Assembly: GCF_004339025.1 (NCBI RefSeq)
Contig: NZ_SMFT01000001.1
Span: 310,001 to 374,000, forward strand
DNA: 64,000 nt
Direction: 5' to 3'
Source: Volucribacter psittacicida
GTDB taxonomy: Bacteria; Pseudomonadota; Gammaproteobacteria; Enterobacterales; Pasteurellaceae
The position numbers were made by a program, and so were the translations under genes. Shown piece by piece: positions 1 to 7,273 of this stretch (positions within the stretch are counted from its first letter, which is position 1; each line of letters begins with the position of its first letter). Under the pieces are notes generated by a model. That model saw only the letters and a list, made by a program, of their open reading frames with translations. It was not told the DNA's origin and searched no databases.

Positions 1-1
1 A

Positions 2-340
2 ATGACAACCCAAACAAAACCCCTTACCCGTAAAGGAAAAGTTATTACTGCCCTGCTTAGCCACCCTAATGGAATTAGCGGGCGTGAGATTGATATGAAC
101 TATTTTATTAATAGCGGACGTAATGAAGTAGCGGAATTGGAAAGCAAGCATAACATCGCCCTGATTAAAACCCAGTCCACCACTCAAAGCGAGCTAGGGC
201 AATACACGATTTACCGCCTAGCCAGCCGAGAAGAAGCTATTAAGGCGATAACCCTATTAAACAGGGAGCGAGTAAAACGGGATTTAGGCTTGATGACCGA
301 GCAAGAGCAACAAGCCTATTTAGCGAATTTTAAGGCGTGA
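2..340 (+). CDS. hypothetical prophage protein
   Basis: A 112-residue protein whose ATG lies at the window edge, so its upstream context is not visible. The sequence is soluble, with no signal peptide or membrane segment. The N-terminal 60 residues (VITALLSHPNGISGREID) read like a winged-helix or helix-turn-helix fold, and the C-terminus is a charged helix. It sits directly before a Rha-type phage regulator and reads in the same direction as the rest of the P4-like module, so a regulatory role in the element is plausible. That role is inference; I do not recognise a named family. Confidence 0.6.
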   Translation: MTTQTKPLTRKGKVITALLSHPNGISGREIDMNYFINSGRNEVAELESKHNIALIKTQSTTQSELGQYTIYRLASREEAIKAITLLNRERVKRDLGLMTEQEQQAYLANFKA

Positions 341-389
341 TTTTGGTGGCTCAAATTTGAGCCGTCAAATAAAACAAGAGGAAAGAACG

Positions 390-1052
390 ATGATGAAAGA
401 AAACTTTAATGGGGCGGTTTTCCCTAAATTATTTAACAAAGAAATGACCGCACTAACCGACAGCTTAAAAGTGGCGAGTTACTTTGGCAAGCGACACGGC
501 AATTTATTACGGATTTTAAATAATTTAGGTTGTTCAAAAGAATTTAGCCAACTCAATTTTAAGGCGGCTAAATACATTGATGAACAAGGCAAAAAGCGCC
601 CAATGTATTTAATGACCCAAGATGGTTTTACTTTGCTTGTGATGGGTTTTACTGGCAAGAAAGCGATGCAGTTTAAAGAAGCCTACATTAACGAGTTTAA
701 TCATATGAGAAAGTGGATTAGCTCAAGGGCGAATTTAAAACAAGACCAACAACGGCTAAATGATGCCATTAAGGCAAGTTTAGAACGACAAGGCAAAGAC
801 GACCCGCACGCCTATAGCCGTGAAAATAACCTTATTTATTGCGTTGCTTTGGGCGTAGGTAAAAAGAAATGGCTAACCGCAAGGGGCTATCCAAAAGACG
901 CGGATATACGCCAATTTTTAACCGAACCAGAACTAAAACGAGTAGATGAATTGTTATCCGAAAACGCCGTTATGATAAAGCTCGGGCTAAATTATTCCTT
1001 GCGTAAAACATTGTTACAGAAAACGGCGTTACAGGGCTTTCCTCAAAATTGA
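390..1052 (+). CDS. Rha-family phage regulatory protein
   Basis: A 220-residue protein. The first half carries the pattern of the Rha family: a DSLKVASYFGKRHGNLLRIL segment, then a hydrophobic stretch ending in GFTLLVMGFTGKKAMQFKEAYI. In P22-like and P4-like phages Rha proteins are regulators thought to interfere with growth in certain hosts. The C-terminal 100 residues are less typical and may be a separate domain. I chose the ATG at 390 because a strong GAGGAAAG sits just before it; the frame is open further up only through a TTG at 357 without a ribosome site. It is the second gene of the prophage run. Confidence 0.75.
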   Translation: MMKENFNGAVFPKLFNKEMTALTDSLKVASYFGKRHGNLLRILNNLGCSKEFSQLNFKAAKYIDEQGKKRPMYLMTQDGFTLLVMGFTGKKAMQFKEAYINEFNHMRKWISSRANLKQDQQRLNDAIKASLERQGKDDPHAYSRENNLIYCVALGVGKKKWLTARGYPKDADIRQFLTEPELKRVDELLSENAVMIKLGLNYSLRKTLLQKTALQGFPQN

Positions 1053-1144
1053 GGAGACCAGGGCAAAAGGTAGTAAAACCTTAATAGCTAACTTAATAGC
1101 TAACTTAAAACCTGAAAAAACCTGAAGAACGGAGACAAAAAGAA

Positions 1145-1414
1145 ATGAAATGCCGTATCGCTAAACAGCGACTACTTAGCCAAGCGATTGAGCATTATCT
1201 CAATAAACGCACGCTATTTCACTTTATGAGCCTTTATGACGATAACGAACCCTACCCCTTAGGTGAAGTGGTTTTATTGCTTAGCGAGCGACTAGAGAGC
1301 TTTAAGCGTGATTGTGAGCAATATCCTAATAATGAAAGTTATCAAATGGCGATATTACAAGCTGAAAAGCAATTAAAGCGACTGATTAAATTTCATCAGT
1401 TAGCCATTAAATAA
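1145..1414 (+). CDS. hypothetical small prophage protein
   Basis: An 89-residue basic, helical protein with no signal peptide or membrane segment. A GGAGAC ribosome site lies 8 bases before the ATG. The roughly 90-base gap behind the Rha-like gene holds a directly repeated TTAATAGCTAAC. The composition and direction match the prophage genes around it. I do not recognise the family and assign no function. Confidence 0.55.
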   Translation: MKCRIAKQRLLSQAIEHYLNKRTLFHFMSLYDDNEPYPLGEVVLLLSERLESFKRDCEQYPNNESYQMAILQAEKQLKRLIKFHQLAIK

Positions 1415-1933
1415 CCCTAAGATGGAAGATGGCAAATGTTGAAAATTTGAGCTCGCCAAAACGGGTGAGCGCAAATAACGAGCAATCCACCATTAAGCCA
1501 ATAAACAAAGGGCATTGAACTTGTCAAAACTTGTCATCTAAATGTTGATATTTATTGACAAGATAACCGCAATTTAAAGAGTTTTCGGAGCAGTACGCGC
1601 GTGCGCGCGAGAGGAAATGCGCCGAAATATTAAACCATAACCACAATAAGGATAGAAATGAACAATAAAACCACCTTGCAACAATTCGACCAAGTAAAGG
1701 GCAATATCGCCCCTTACAAGATATCGAGATTTTGCAGATTTTGCAGTCCTTAAAAAAGGGGGTGCAAAAATTTCACTACTGGATTTTCTCCACCTATGAA
1801 CTTTTTTCACTAGTGAACCTTTAACGACTGCTAAAAATAACCGTCCATCTGCTCAATTTGAACAGACGGCAAGCCAAAAAAAAAGAGTACCCCAAACGGG
1901 ATACTCGCTTATCTAAAACATAGGAATAAAATT
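1415..1933 (+). other. 519-base gap inside the prophage, little coding
   Basis: Apart from the broken 55-codon frame at 1658-1824, I see no credible gene. The stretch contains a GC-rich alternating purine-pyrimidine patch around 1595-1612 (ACGCGCGTGCGCGCG) that is unlike the surrounding AT-rich DNA. An imperfect hairpin near 1885-1907 (GAGTACCC/GGGATACTC) lies shortly before the Ash/Icd-like frame. A minus-strand frame at 1574-1810 covers the same stretch but looks like a shadow. Confidence 0.4.
1658..1824 (+). pseudogene. small prophage ORF broken by a one-base frameshift
   Basis: An ATG at 1658 with a good ribosome site (AAGGATAGAA) opens a frame that stops after 31 codons. From about 1715 the neighbouring frame continues as a coherent peptide (LQDIEILQILQSLKKGVQKF, then HYWIFSTYELFSLVNL) and stops at 1822-1824. 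Inserting one T in the CCCCTT run near 1713 would join the two into one 55-residue protein. The join is inferred from how well the two halves read together. It could be a real deletion, a sequencing error or a coincidence. No function is known to me. Confidence 0.3.
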
Positions 1934-2887
1934 ATGAAACCTAGCAATAATACCACAATTTACACAAAAAAGGCTTTACAACAAAACGGCTTTAAGGCTA
2001 TATTATTTACGCAATCGAAAAAAACGATTGCCGAGCCTGGAAACTCGAACGATAAACTTGTGGCGAATAGCACGCCGAAAGCGTGTTTTTTTATTCGTAA
2101 TTTTCGCTCATTTAAAGAAAGCGATATGCAATATTGCACATCGGTATTTCTCTCAATGGTAGCGTATAGCGGGAAAGGTTTTGCCCTTTGCTGTGTTCCA
2201 CAAGTCGCAGTTTTCCAGCCCGTTATACGTTACCGCCCACAAGTCTGGAAACTTCAAGCGGTAACTTCACTTAAATTATTTACTTGTGGAGTAAACGCAA
2301 TGATTTATCAATTTTTAGGCGTATCACGCCAGCACTATGACCCAACCCAAGCCGAACAAATCCGCATATTAGCGGAAAGCGAAAATCAAGCCAGAGCCTA
2401 TTTAGCTCGTAATTATGTGCTTATCCTATTAGGACGCTTGCCAAATTCTGCCAAAAATGACCGCACTTTAATCATATCCCCTTGCCAAACCCAACAAAAT
2501 AATGGCAAAATAGCCCCGCACTTTGAAAAAGAAAGTGCCAGCCGTGAGAAGCTGAATATACACAAGGCGAACAGCACGCCAAATAAACACCGTGCTTTTT
2601 TTGTTCGTGATTTTCGCACACCTAAAGAAAATAACCGATCCAATTTTGGATGGGTAGCATATCATTCTATGATGGCGTGTAGTGGGCAATCCTTGCGATT
2701 GGCTGGCTTTCCTTGTGTTCCAGTTTCTCACCCTGCTACACGCTATCGCCAAACCGTGAGAAGTTTAGCGATAGCCTTTGAACAATTCACACAAGGACTA
2801 TTAGCAATGAAAACTTTCACAAAACCGACCGCACTTCTAACCCCTATTGCCTTAATTCAAGCCGTAAAAGGGGGGATTTATGCGTAA
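1934..2887 (+). CDS. Ash/Icd-like P4-type prophage protein with duplicated Ash-like segment
   Basis: A 317-residue frame starting at an ATG behind AGGAAT. It contains two diverged copies of an Ash-like block (roughly residues 48-122 and 214-291). Each opens with NSTP, then an FIRNFR/FVRDFR patch, then a MVAYSGKG/MMACSGQS patch comparable to the MVALAGQ core of Ash proteins. Between them lies an Icd-like stretch beginning MIYQFLGVSRQHYD, which has its own in-frame ATG at 2300 behind GGAG. Another in-frame ATG with AAGGA lies at 2807. In P4 and P1 such frames (ash, icd/ant) are controlled by antisense RNA, and Icd inhibits host division. The DNA is strongly constrained by RNA structure, so the long protein itself may not be the functional product. 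Confidence 0.55.
   Translation: MKPSNNTTIYTKKALQQNGFKAILFTQSKKTIAEPGNSNDKLVANSTPKACFFIRNFRSFKESDMQYCTSVFLSMVAYSGKGFALCCVPQVAVFQPVIRYRPQVWKLQAVTSLKLFTCGVNAMIYQFLGVSRQHYDPTQAEQIRILAESENQARAYLARNYVLILLGRLPNSAKNDRTLIISPCQTQQNNGKIAPHFEKESASREKLNIHKANSTPNKHRAFFVRDFRTPKENNRSNFGWVAYHSMMACSGQSLRLAGFPCVPVSHPATRYRQTVRSLAIAFEQFTQGLLAMKTFTKPTALLTPIALIQAVKGGIYA
2162..2289 (+). ncRNA. C4/CI-like structured immunity RNA, module 1
   Basis: Four nested or interleaved complementary pairs lie within 128 bases: GCGTATAGCGGG (2162) with CCCGTTATACGT (2219), TTTCCAG (2212) with CTGGAAA (2245), GTTACCGC (2229) with GCGGTAAC (2258), and CCACAAGT (2198) with ACTTGTGG (2282). A short hairpin that presents loop segments complementary to flanking target segments is the layout of the P1 C4 and P4 CI antisense RNAs, which silence the downstream ant/icd or replication operon by early termination. 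The location upstream of an Icd-like start and a P4-type primase fits. The exact RNA ends and strand-specific processing are inferred. Confidence 0.5.
2675..2797 (+). ncRNA. C4/CI-like structured immunity RNA, module 2
   Basis: The same four-pair architecture as the module 500 bases upstream, but with different sequences that still pair: GCGTGTAG (2675) with CTACACGC (2736), TTCTCAC (2725) with GTGAGAA (2756), GCTATCGC (2742) with GCGATAGC (2768), and TCCTTGTGT (2710) with ACACAAGGA (2789). Retained pairing with changed bases indicates selection on RNA structure rather than on protein. It lies 83 bases before the next small gene, so it may control the primase operon just as P4 CI RNA controls the alpha gene. 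Confidence 0.5.
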
Positions 2888-3098
2888 TTTAAACCAAAAC
2901 ACACAAACCACCACATTAACCGCTGAAGAAGTCAAAACCTTAAAAGACGCACGCCAAGCCCTATGGCAAGCCTATGCCATTATTAACATAATGAGCCAAT
3001 CTAATTATGATGAGCCAATGGATTACGCCGTAGCCCTTGAGGGCGTAAGCAAATTAATGCTTGATAATCTATGCCATTTAAGCGATATGAATATTTAA
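2880..3098 (+). CDS. hypothetical small prophage protein
   Basis: A 72-residue acidic helical protein whose ATG overlaps the end of the Ash/Icd-like frame by 8 bases, with an AAAGGGGGG ribosome site inside that frame. It has no membrane segments or recognisable motif. It is the first of three closely packed genes ending in the P4-family primase, which suggests co-transcription. No function assigned. Confidence 0.55.
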   Translation: MRNLNQNTQTTTLTAEEVKTLKDARQALWQAYAIINIMSQSNYDEPMDYAVALEGVSKLMLDNLCHLSDMNI

Positions 3099-3108
3099 GG
3101 GGGCAATA

Positions 3109-3315
3109 ATGAACCAAGATAGACTACTTGCCCTACTAGACCGCATTGCCTTTGAACAGCAATGCTTACGCAATCAAATTATCGCCATTGCGGGCAAACC
3201 TGAAACTATTCAAGATGACATATTAAAGCACCAAATTACGGTAGCTTTATGGCATAGTGGCGAAGTAAAAGGCTTGATTAATTTGGCTAAAAAGGTGGTG
3301 GAATATGGCGAATAA
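3109..3315 (+). CDS. hypothetical small prophage protein
   Basis: A 68-residue helical protein with GGGGGCAATA before its ATG. Its end overlaps the primase start by 11 bases, which points to translational coupling. There is no cysteine cluster or signal peptide. In P4-like elements the position just before the primase is usually held by small accessory or regulatory proteins, but I do not recognise this one. Confidence 0.55.
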   Translation: MNQDRLLALLDRIAFEQQCLRNQIIAIAGKPETIQDDILKHQITVALWHSGEVKGLINLAKKVVEYGE

Positions 3316-5191
3316 ATTAACCAATGCCCCTAATTTAAGCGAAGTGGCGAAACGCAATGAACCCTTAACCGAGCTTTATATTTTGGTGGGAGCGAATGCT
3401 TGGGCGTTTTACCGCAAAAATGCCAAAGACAAAGCCACCAACGGGCAAGGCTTAGACTGGCAAACCTTTTTAGATAGCGTAGACGGACAAAACCCAGACC
3501 GCTATGACAGCTTGCCGATTGTATTAGGGCAGCATCAAATCAATCAATTAGAGGGCGTGAAAATCGCCCCTAAAGGCTATCAAATCGCCACGCTAGTTTA
3601 CACCGAGCCTAACCCCTTAACCCAAAGCCAAATCGCCACGTTATGCGTCAATTTAGCCCAAAATAGCGATATTCAACGGCTGGCTATCGTGAATAATATC
3701 GGTGAACGGTTAGAAGATTTAACGGATTATTTGGCAAGAATTAGACAAGGCGACAGCGTGGCGGAGGTGGTGGCAGAAAATAGCCAAGCGCAAAGCTCGT
3801 TAGATATGGCGGACATCATCAAGGGGGCAAGTCCGAATGATAGGGCAAAATATTTTATTGATTGGTGCGAGCATACCGCCGAGCCACGTTATCAATTAGC
3901 CTATAACGCCCTAAATAACCGTATATACCGTTACAATGGTAAAGCGTGGGAAAGTATGAATGATACGGAAATATTAAGGCTGATTACTGCTTTTTTTAGG
4001 CATTATGACGCTAAATATTCCCTAGAGAAAGTGAAAGGGGTAAGGGATTGTTTAACCCTAGATTTGCCCTTAATGGGTATTGCCAAACCTAACTTATTAG
4101 CCTTCAACAATGGCATACTTGATAAAAATAGCCTTGAGTTAATGCCCTTTGATCCTGATTATTGGCTAATTGGCTTTAATCCTTGCGATTATTGTCAAGA
4201 CTGCTTGCCTACACCCAACTTTGATAAATGGCTAACGTTTATTAGCTATGGCAAGGATGAACGCCGACAAGCCTTTTTAGCGGCGTTATATATGATTTTG
4301 TTTAATCGTACTGAATGGCAATTAACATTAGAGCTAATCGGCGAAGCAGGCGGCGGTAAATCCGTCTTTATTGAAGTGGCTAAATTGCTAAGCGGTAACG
4401 GCAATCACGAGGGAATTACCTTAAAAGAGCTTGATAACCCCGTATCACGCTCAAAGGTATTAGACAAAACCTTTTTATATTCTTCAGACGAGGGGCGATA
4501 TATTGGCGATAGTTCCACCTTTAAAAAGCTATCCAGTGGCGAGCCTTTGGACTTTAACCCTAAATATAAAGATCCATTTAGCCAATCCGTTAATGCAATC
4601 TTTGCGATTTGCTCAAATAGCTTGCCGATTTATAAAAATGATGGTGGTGGAATGGATAGGCGGCGAGTGATATTCCCCTTTGATAAAGCCGTCCCCGAAC
4701 AAGATAGAGATTATCAGTTAGTGAGTAAATTAAAAGGCGAATTAAGCGGCATTATTCAAAAAATTATCAGTGCATTCCCTACCCCTGATATTGCCCTAAA
4801 AGCCTTATTTATTCAGAAAAATAGTGCGGAAGTGTTAGCATTAAAGCGAGATAACGATCACTTATTGGATTTTGTCCAAGAATTTGATTTATTGCCAATG
4901 CCAAGCCGAGAAGGGCTAATAATGGGTAGTTTACTTCACGTGCCAGATTTAAGCACGGATTTAGTCTTTAATCGATTATATTGGATATATTTATTATATT
5001 GCCACCATCACGGCATAGAAGCCAAATATCAACTTAAGCCAAAGCATTTAGAACGAGAGCTAATACAAGCCTTTAAATCAAGCGGCTTTGATATTCGCTT
5101 TTCCATTCGCACACTCGCACAAGGAAAACGCCATACCAACGCCACCCTAAAGGACAAAAACGCCACCAAGCAAAAACTACAAAATGACTAA
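3305..5191 (+). CDS. P4-family phage/plasmid primase-helicase (C-terminal type)
   Basis: A 628-residue replication protein. The C-terminal two thirds match the P4 alpha/D5 family: an N-terminal D5-like region at about 180-300, a CxxCxxC-like cluster (NPCDYCQDC) near 292, the Walker A loop GEAGGGKS at about 344-351, a Walker B-like YSSDEGRYIGD segment, and the SF3 helicase sensor stretch FAICSNSLP with the arginine-rich GGGMDRRR. I see no N-terminal zinc or TOPRIM primase motifs, and the enzyme is shorter than P4 alpha (777 residues), so it may be mainly a helicase. In P4, alpha also binds origin iterons; candidate iterons lie at 6184-6305. The gene overlaps the previous one by 11 bases. Confidence 0.85.
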   Translation: MANKLTNAPNLSEVAKRNEPLTELYILVGANAWAFYRKNAKDKATNGQGLDWQTFLDSVDGQNPDRYDSLPIVLGQHQINQLEGVKIAPKGYQIATLVYTEPNPLTQSQIATLCVNLAQNSDIQRLAIVNNIGERLEDLTDYLARIRQGDSVAEVVAENSQAQSSLDMADIIKGASPNDRAKYFIDWCEHTAEPRYQLAYNALNNRIYRYNGKAWESMNDTEILRLITAFFRHYDAKYSLEKVKGVRDCLTLDLPLMGIAKPNLLAFNNGILDKNSLELMPFDPDYWLIGFNPCDYCQDCLPTPNFDKWLTFISYGKDERRQAFLAALYMILFNRTEWQLTLELIGEAGGGKSVFIEVAKLLSGNGNHEGITLKELDNPVSRSKVLDKTFLYSSDEGRYIGDSSTFKKLSSGEPLDFNPKYKDPFSQSVNAIFAICSNSLPIYKNDGGGMDRRRVIFPFDKAVPEQDRDYQLVSKLKGELSGIIQKIISAFPTPDIALKALFIQKNSAEVLALKRDNDHLLDFVQEFDLLPMPSREGLIMGSLLHVPDLSTDLVFNRLYWIYLLYCHHHGIEAKYQLKPKHLERELIQAFKSSGFDIRFSIRTLAQGKRHTNATLKDKNATKQKLQND

Positions 5192-5208
5192 CTGCTAATC
5201 TATGAAAT

Positions 5209-5230
5209 AAGCACCTTTCGGGGTGCTTTG
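5209..5230 (+). terminator. rho-independent terminator after the primase gene
   Basis: A 7-bp stem AAGCACC/GGTGCTT with a TTTCGG loop follows the primase stop codon by 17 bases, though the trailing T tract (TTGTTGCTTT) is interrupted. The promoter of the toxin-antitoxin operon begins immediately after. Confidence 0.6.
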
Positions 5231-5258
5231 TTGCTTTCTGTATCAACAATGATACAAT
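5231..5258 (+). promoter_or_regulatory. promoter and operator of the toxin-antitoxin operon
   Basis: A sigma70-like promoter TTGCTT (5231-5236) and TACAAT (5253-5258) with 16-base spacing. A perfect inverted repeat GTATCA-ACAA-TGATAC at 5240-5255 fills the spacer and overlaps the -10. A related half site, GATACAGG, follows at 5271. Type II antitoxins of this kind commonly repress their own promoter, so this is the likely binding site of the antitoxin at 5617-5952. Binding is inferred. Confidence 0.5.
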
Positions 5259-5287
5259 GCAATCAAAAGCGATACAGGATTAAAATA

Positions 5288-5599
5288 GTGAATAAACCTA
5301 AACTTTATTTTCGGCGTACTGCGGGATTTATCAAATGGCTAAAAGGCTTGAAAGACTTAAAAGCAAAGGTAGCCATTATTAACCGCATTGAGCGAGCAGA
5401 AAATAGCGGAAATTTAGGCGATGTAAAAAGCGTAGGCGATGGCATATTTGAAATGCGTATATTTATCAGTAAAGGCTACCGCATTTACTACACCCAACAA
5501 AACGGCATTACTTACTGGCTTTTATGTGGTGGCGATAAATCTACACAGCAAGCAGATATCATCAAAGCAAAAGTAATTAAAAAAGCATTACAGCTATAA
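5288..5599 (+). CDS. RelE/HigB-like addiction module toxin (HI1419 type)
   Basis: A toxin of the killer family typified by H. influenzae HI1419, within the RelE/ParE superfamily. The signature runs FIKWLKGLKDLKAKVAIINR, then GDVKSVGDGIFEMRI, then GYRIYYTQ, with the terminal GGDKSTQ motif. Members cleave mRNA or otherwise stop growth. I chose the GTG at 5288 (103 residues, near the usual 95-100) because the promoter -10 ends at 5258. Upstream starts at 5228 (TTG) and 5249 (ATG) would lie in or before the promoter. It is 17 bases ahead of the antitoxin gene, the toxin-first order typical of this family. Confidence 0.8.
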   Translation: MNKPKLYFRRTAGFIKWLKGLKDLKAKVAIINRIERAENSGNLGDVKSVGDGIFEMRIFISKGYRIYYTQQNGITYWLLCGGDKSTQQADIIKAKVIKKALQL

Positions 5600-5616
5600 A
5601 TAAAAGGGGAGTAATA

Positions 5617-5952
5617 ATGAGCGAGAAAATAATCATTGACGGCGTAGAGCTTGATAAGGAAGATTTAGAGTTAGATGAATGGGATACAGCCGAAGTATTA
5701 ACCGATGATGAAACTATTACAGAATATTTAGCCCAAAGTGTAATGAGTGGCGACCAAAAAGATATTACAAGAGCGTTAAAAAATGTAGCGAGAGCCAAAG
5801 GAATGAACCAACTGGCAAAAGATAGCGGCATAGCCAGAGAAAACCTTTACAGGGTTTTATCCGGTAATACAGAGCCTAAATTAAGCACATTGCAAAAAAT
5901 ATCAACCGCACTAGGTTTTCAGTTATCTTTGACTTTAATCCCAAAAAGATAA
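5617..5952 (+). CDS. HI1420-type antitoxin, XRE helix-turn-helix
   Basis: A 111-residue antitoxin of the HI1420 family. An acidic N-terminal 35 residues is followed by the family core (TEYLAQSVMSGDQKDITRAL), then a Cro/XRE helix-turn-helix at about 66-105 (MNQLAKDSGIARENLYRVLS). It should neutralise the toxin encoded just upstream and repress the shared promoter at 5231-5258. The ribosome site AAAAGGGGAG is strong, consistent with antitoxin being made in excess. The pair probably stabilises the prophage element. Confidence 0.85.
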   Translation: MSEKIIIDGVELDKEDLELDEWDTAEVLTDDETITEYLAQSVMSGDQKDITRALKNVARAKGMNQLAKDSGIARENLYRVLSGNTEPKLSTLQKISTALGFQLSLTLIPKR

Positions 5953-5974
5953 ATCATTGCCTTATTTTCATAAC

Positions 5975-6000
5975 AAGCACCCTAAGCGGTGCTTTTTATT
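5975..6000 (+). terminator. terminator of the toxin-antitoxin operon
   Basis: Stem AAGCACC/GGTGCTT with a CTAAGC loop, followed by TTTTATTT, 23 bases after the antitoxin stop. The stem is the same as in the terminator at 5209-5230, so the toxin-antitoxin cassette is bracketed by near-identical hairpins. Confidence 0.7.
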
Positions 6001-6183
6001 TCTCAAGATAATTTAAGAGCCAAAGAACTACATAAAACTACATATAGCCAAAATAGACGACAGAACCCCCACAAAGTGGCATAGTAAAAAAGGCTATTAT
6101 AGAACAAGGGATAATTTTATTGTTTATATTAATCATTAGCTTTATTCAGATAATCTAAAAAAGAACAAAAAAACAATCAAATA

Positions 6184-6305
6184 GTTAAGAAATAAGGTTA
6201 AAGAGTTAAGAACAGGTTAAGAAATTTATTTGCTCGTTATGCCATTTTCCGCTATTAATTCAAACAGTTACGATAAAAAGAGTTAAGAAGTTAAGAAGTT
6301 AAGAA
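6184..6305 (+). repeat. GTTAAGAA iterons, candidate replication origin
   Basis: Six exact copies of GTTAAGAA lie at 6184, 6205, 6216, 6282, 6290 and 6298, the last three in perfect tandem, plus one variant GTTAAAGA at 6197. They sit in an AT-rich stretch downstream of the P4-type primase operon. P4 alpha binds short direct repeats at ori and crr, so these are candidate binding sites for the primase-helicase at 3305-5191. The role is inferred from layout only. Confidence 0.45.
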
Positions 6306-6515
6306 TTTTTTATAAAAAAAGTTTTTTGTGTTTTTGACTTATAATTGGTTAAAAAATGATGAATTTGTATTTATGGACTATGGTATGGACTATGAACAAG
6401 AATTGAATTAAAAAGAATTCAGTATTATCAAGGCTTAAAGGTTATTAATTCAGATGACCCCAGCTCCAATAACATAACCAATAACATAAATTGTTAAGCT
6501 ATATTAGAGTAGCCT

Positions 6516-6657
6516 TATATTTATTATATTGCTACTACCATGGCATAGAAGTAATATATTATCCTATCCGAAAGCATTTAGTGTGTGAACTGATACAAGA
6601 CTTTAAAAGTGGCTTTCATTTCGCTTTTCCATTCCCATACTCGTAAAGGAAAACACC
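6516..6657 (+). pseudogene. decayed remnant of a P4-family primase 3' end
   Basis: This 142-base stretch aligns with bases 4986-5133 of the intact primase gene. Shared blocks include TTTATTATATTGC, GGCATAGAAG, AAAGCATTTAG, CGCTTTTCCATTC and AAGGAAAAC. Substitutions and small deletions destroy the reading frame (142 versus 148 bases). It is a relic of an earlier, related element at the same place or of a partial duplication. Confidence 0.75.
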
Positions 6658-7238
6658 ACTAAATGTCTACATTGGATTATTATTACCTTTAATATCAAAC
6701 ACATAACGCTTACCAGTCGCTTTAGAATTAAAGTCAAAAGAGATTAAAAAACTATACTAGTTATCGCAGCAAATCGAATTGAAATTTCTAGTGAGTGCAT
6801 TAAATTTTTCCCTAAGCTGTTTTGAGGAGTTTAAATGGGCTTACCTGCCCTAAAAGCAATGAGTTTGTTCGTATCTGGGCTATAATGAATCAGCTATACT
6901 TTACTTTCTATTTGCTTATTTTTCAATGATACTAATGTCAGAAACCCTGTAATATAGAACCAAAATTAAGCGTATTTTGTCATTCATATAGCGTTGATTA
7001 AATTATAGTGGATAAACTGCTAATGACAGTCTTTAGTGTTTTTCTTAGATTTTTATGCCATTTTTCTTTTATATTCAAATTTAGACAATTTGAGCATTTG
7101 ATAGTGATTTGTTTATTTATAACCTCAAATTGACTTCTTTGCCTCAGTTATCTCCCTTATTTGTATACCAGCATACTTTTTAAGAGACTACCAAATATTA
7201 AAAATAACTTGTGTTGAAATTTTGTTTAAATTATTATT
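6658..7238 (+). other. decayed non-coding stretch at the prophage edge
   Basis: I see no intact gene between the primase relic and the Fur box at 7239. Base composition is low GC with many stops in all frames. On the minus strand around 6675-6770 a 28-codon open segment (SFDFNSKATGKRYVFDIKGN) reads like the remains of a protein but has no start and is cut by stops. The right attachment site of the element is probably in this interval or just before it, but I cannot place it without the left end. Confidence 0.4.
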
Positions 7239-7257
7239 GATAATTATTTTTATTATC
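7239..7257. promoter_or_regulatory. Fur box upstream of the heme/iron locus
   Basis: GATAATTATTTTTATTATC matches the 19-base Fur consensus (GATAATGATAATCATTATC) at 15 positions and is itself an imperfect palindrome. It lies 17 bases before the first start codon of the iron locus, where bound Fur would block transcription in iron-replete cells. A second, internal promoter for the lipoprotein-receptor-Slam genes is possible in 10170-10383, but I see no Fur box there. Confidence 0.7.
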
Positions 7258-7273
7258 ATTATATGGTGTTTTT

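Noticed and set aside
1574-1810. 78-codon minus-strand frame
   Set aside because: Overlaps the better-supported small plus-strand ORF at 1658-1824, has no ribosome site and an unnatural residue mix.
2413-2752. Minus-strand frames of 76 and 94 codons opposite the Ash/Icd region
   Set aside because: Shadows of a strongly structured region; no ribosome sites.
6675-6770. Minus-strand fragment reading like a protein (KATGKRYVFDIKGN)
   Set aside because: Only 28 codons, no start, bounded by stops; kept as a remark, not as a gene.
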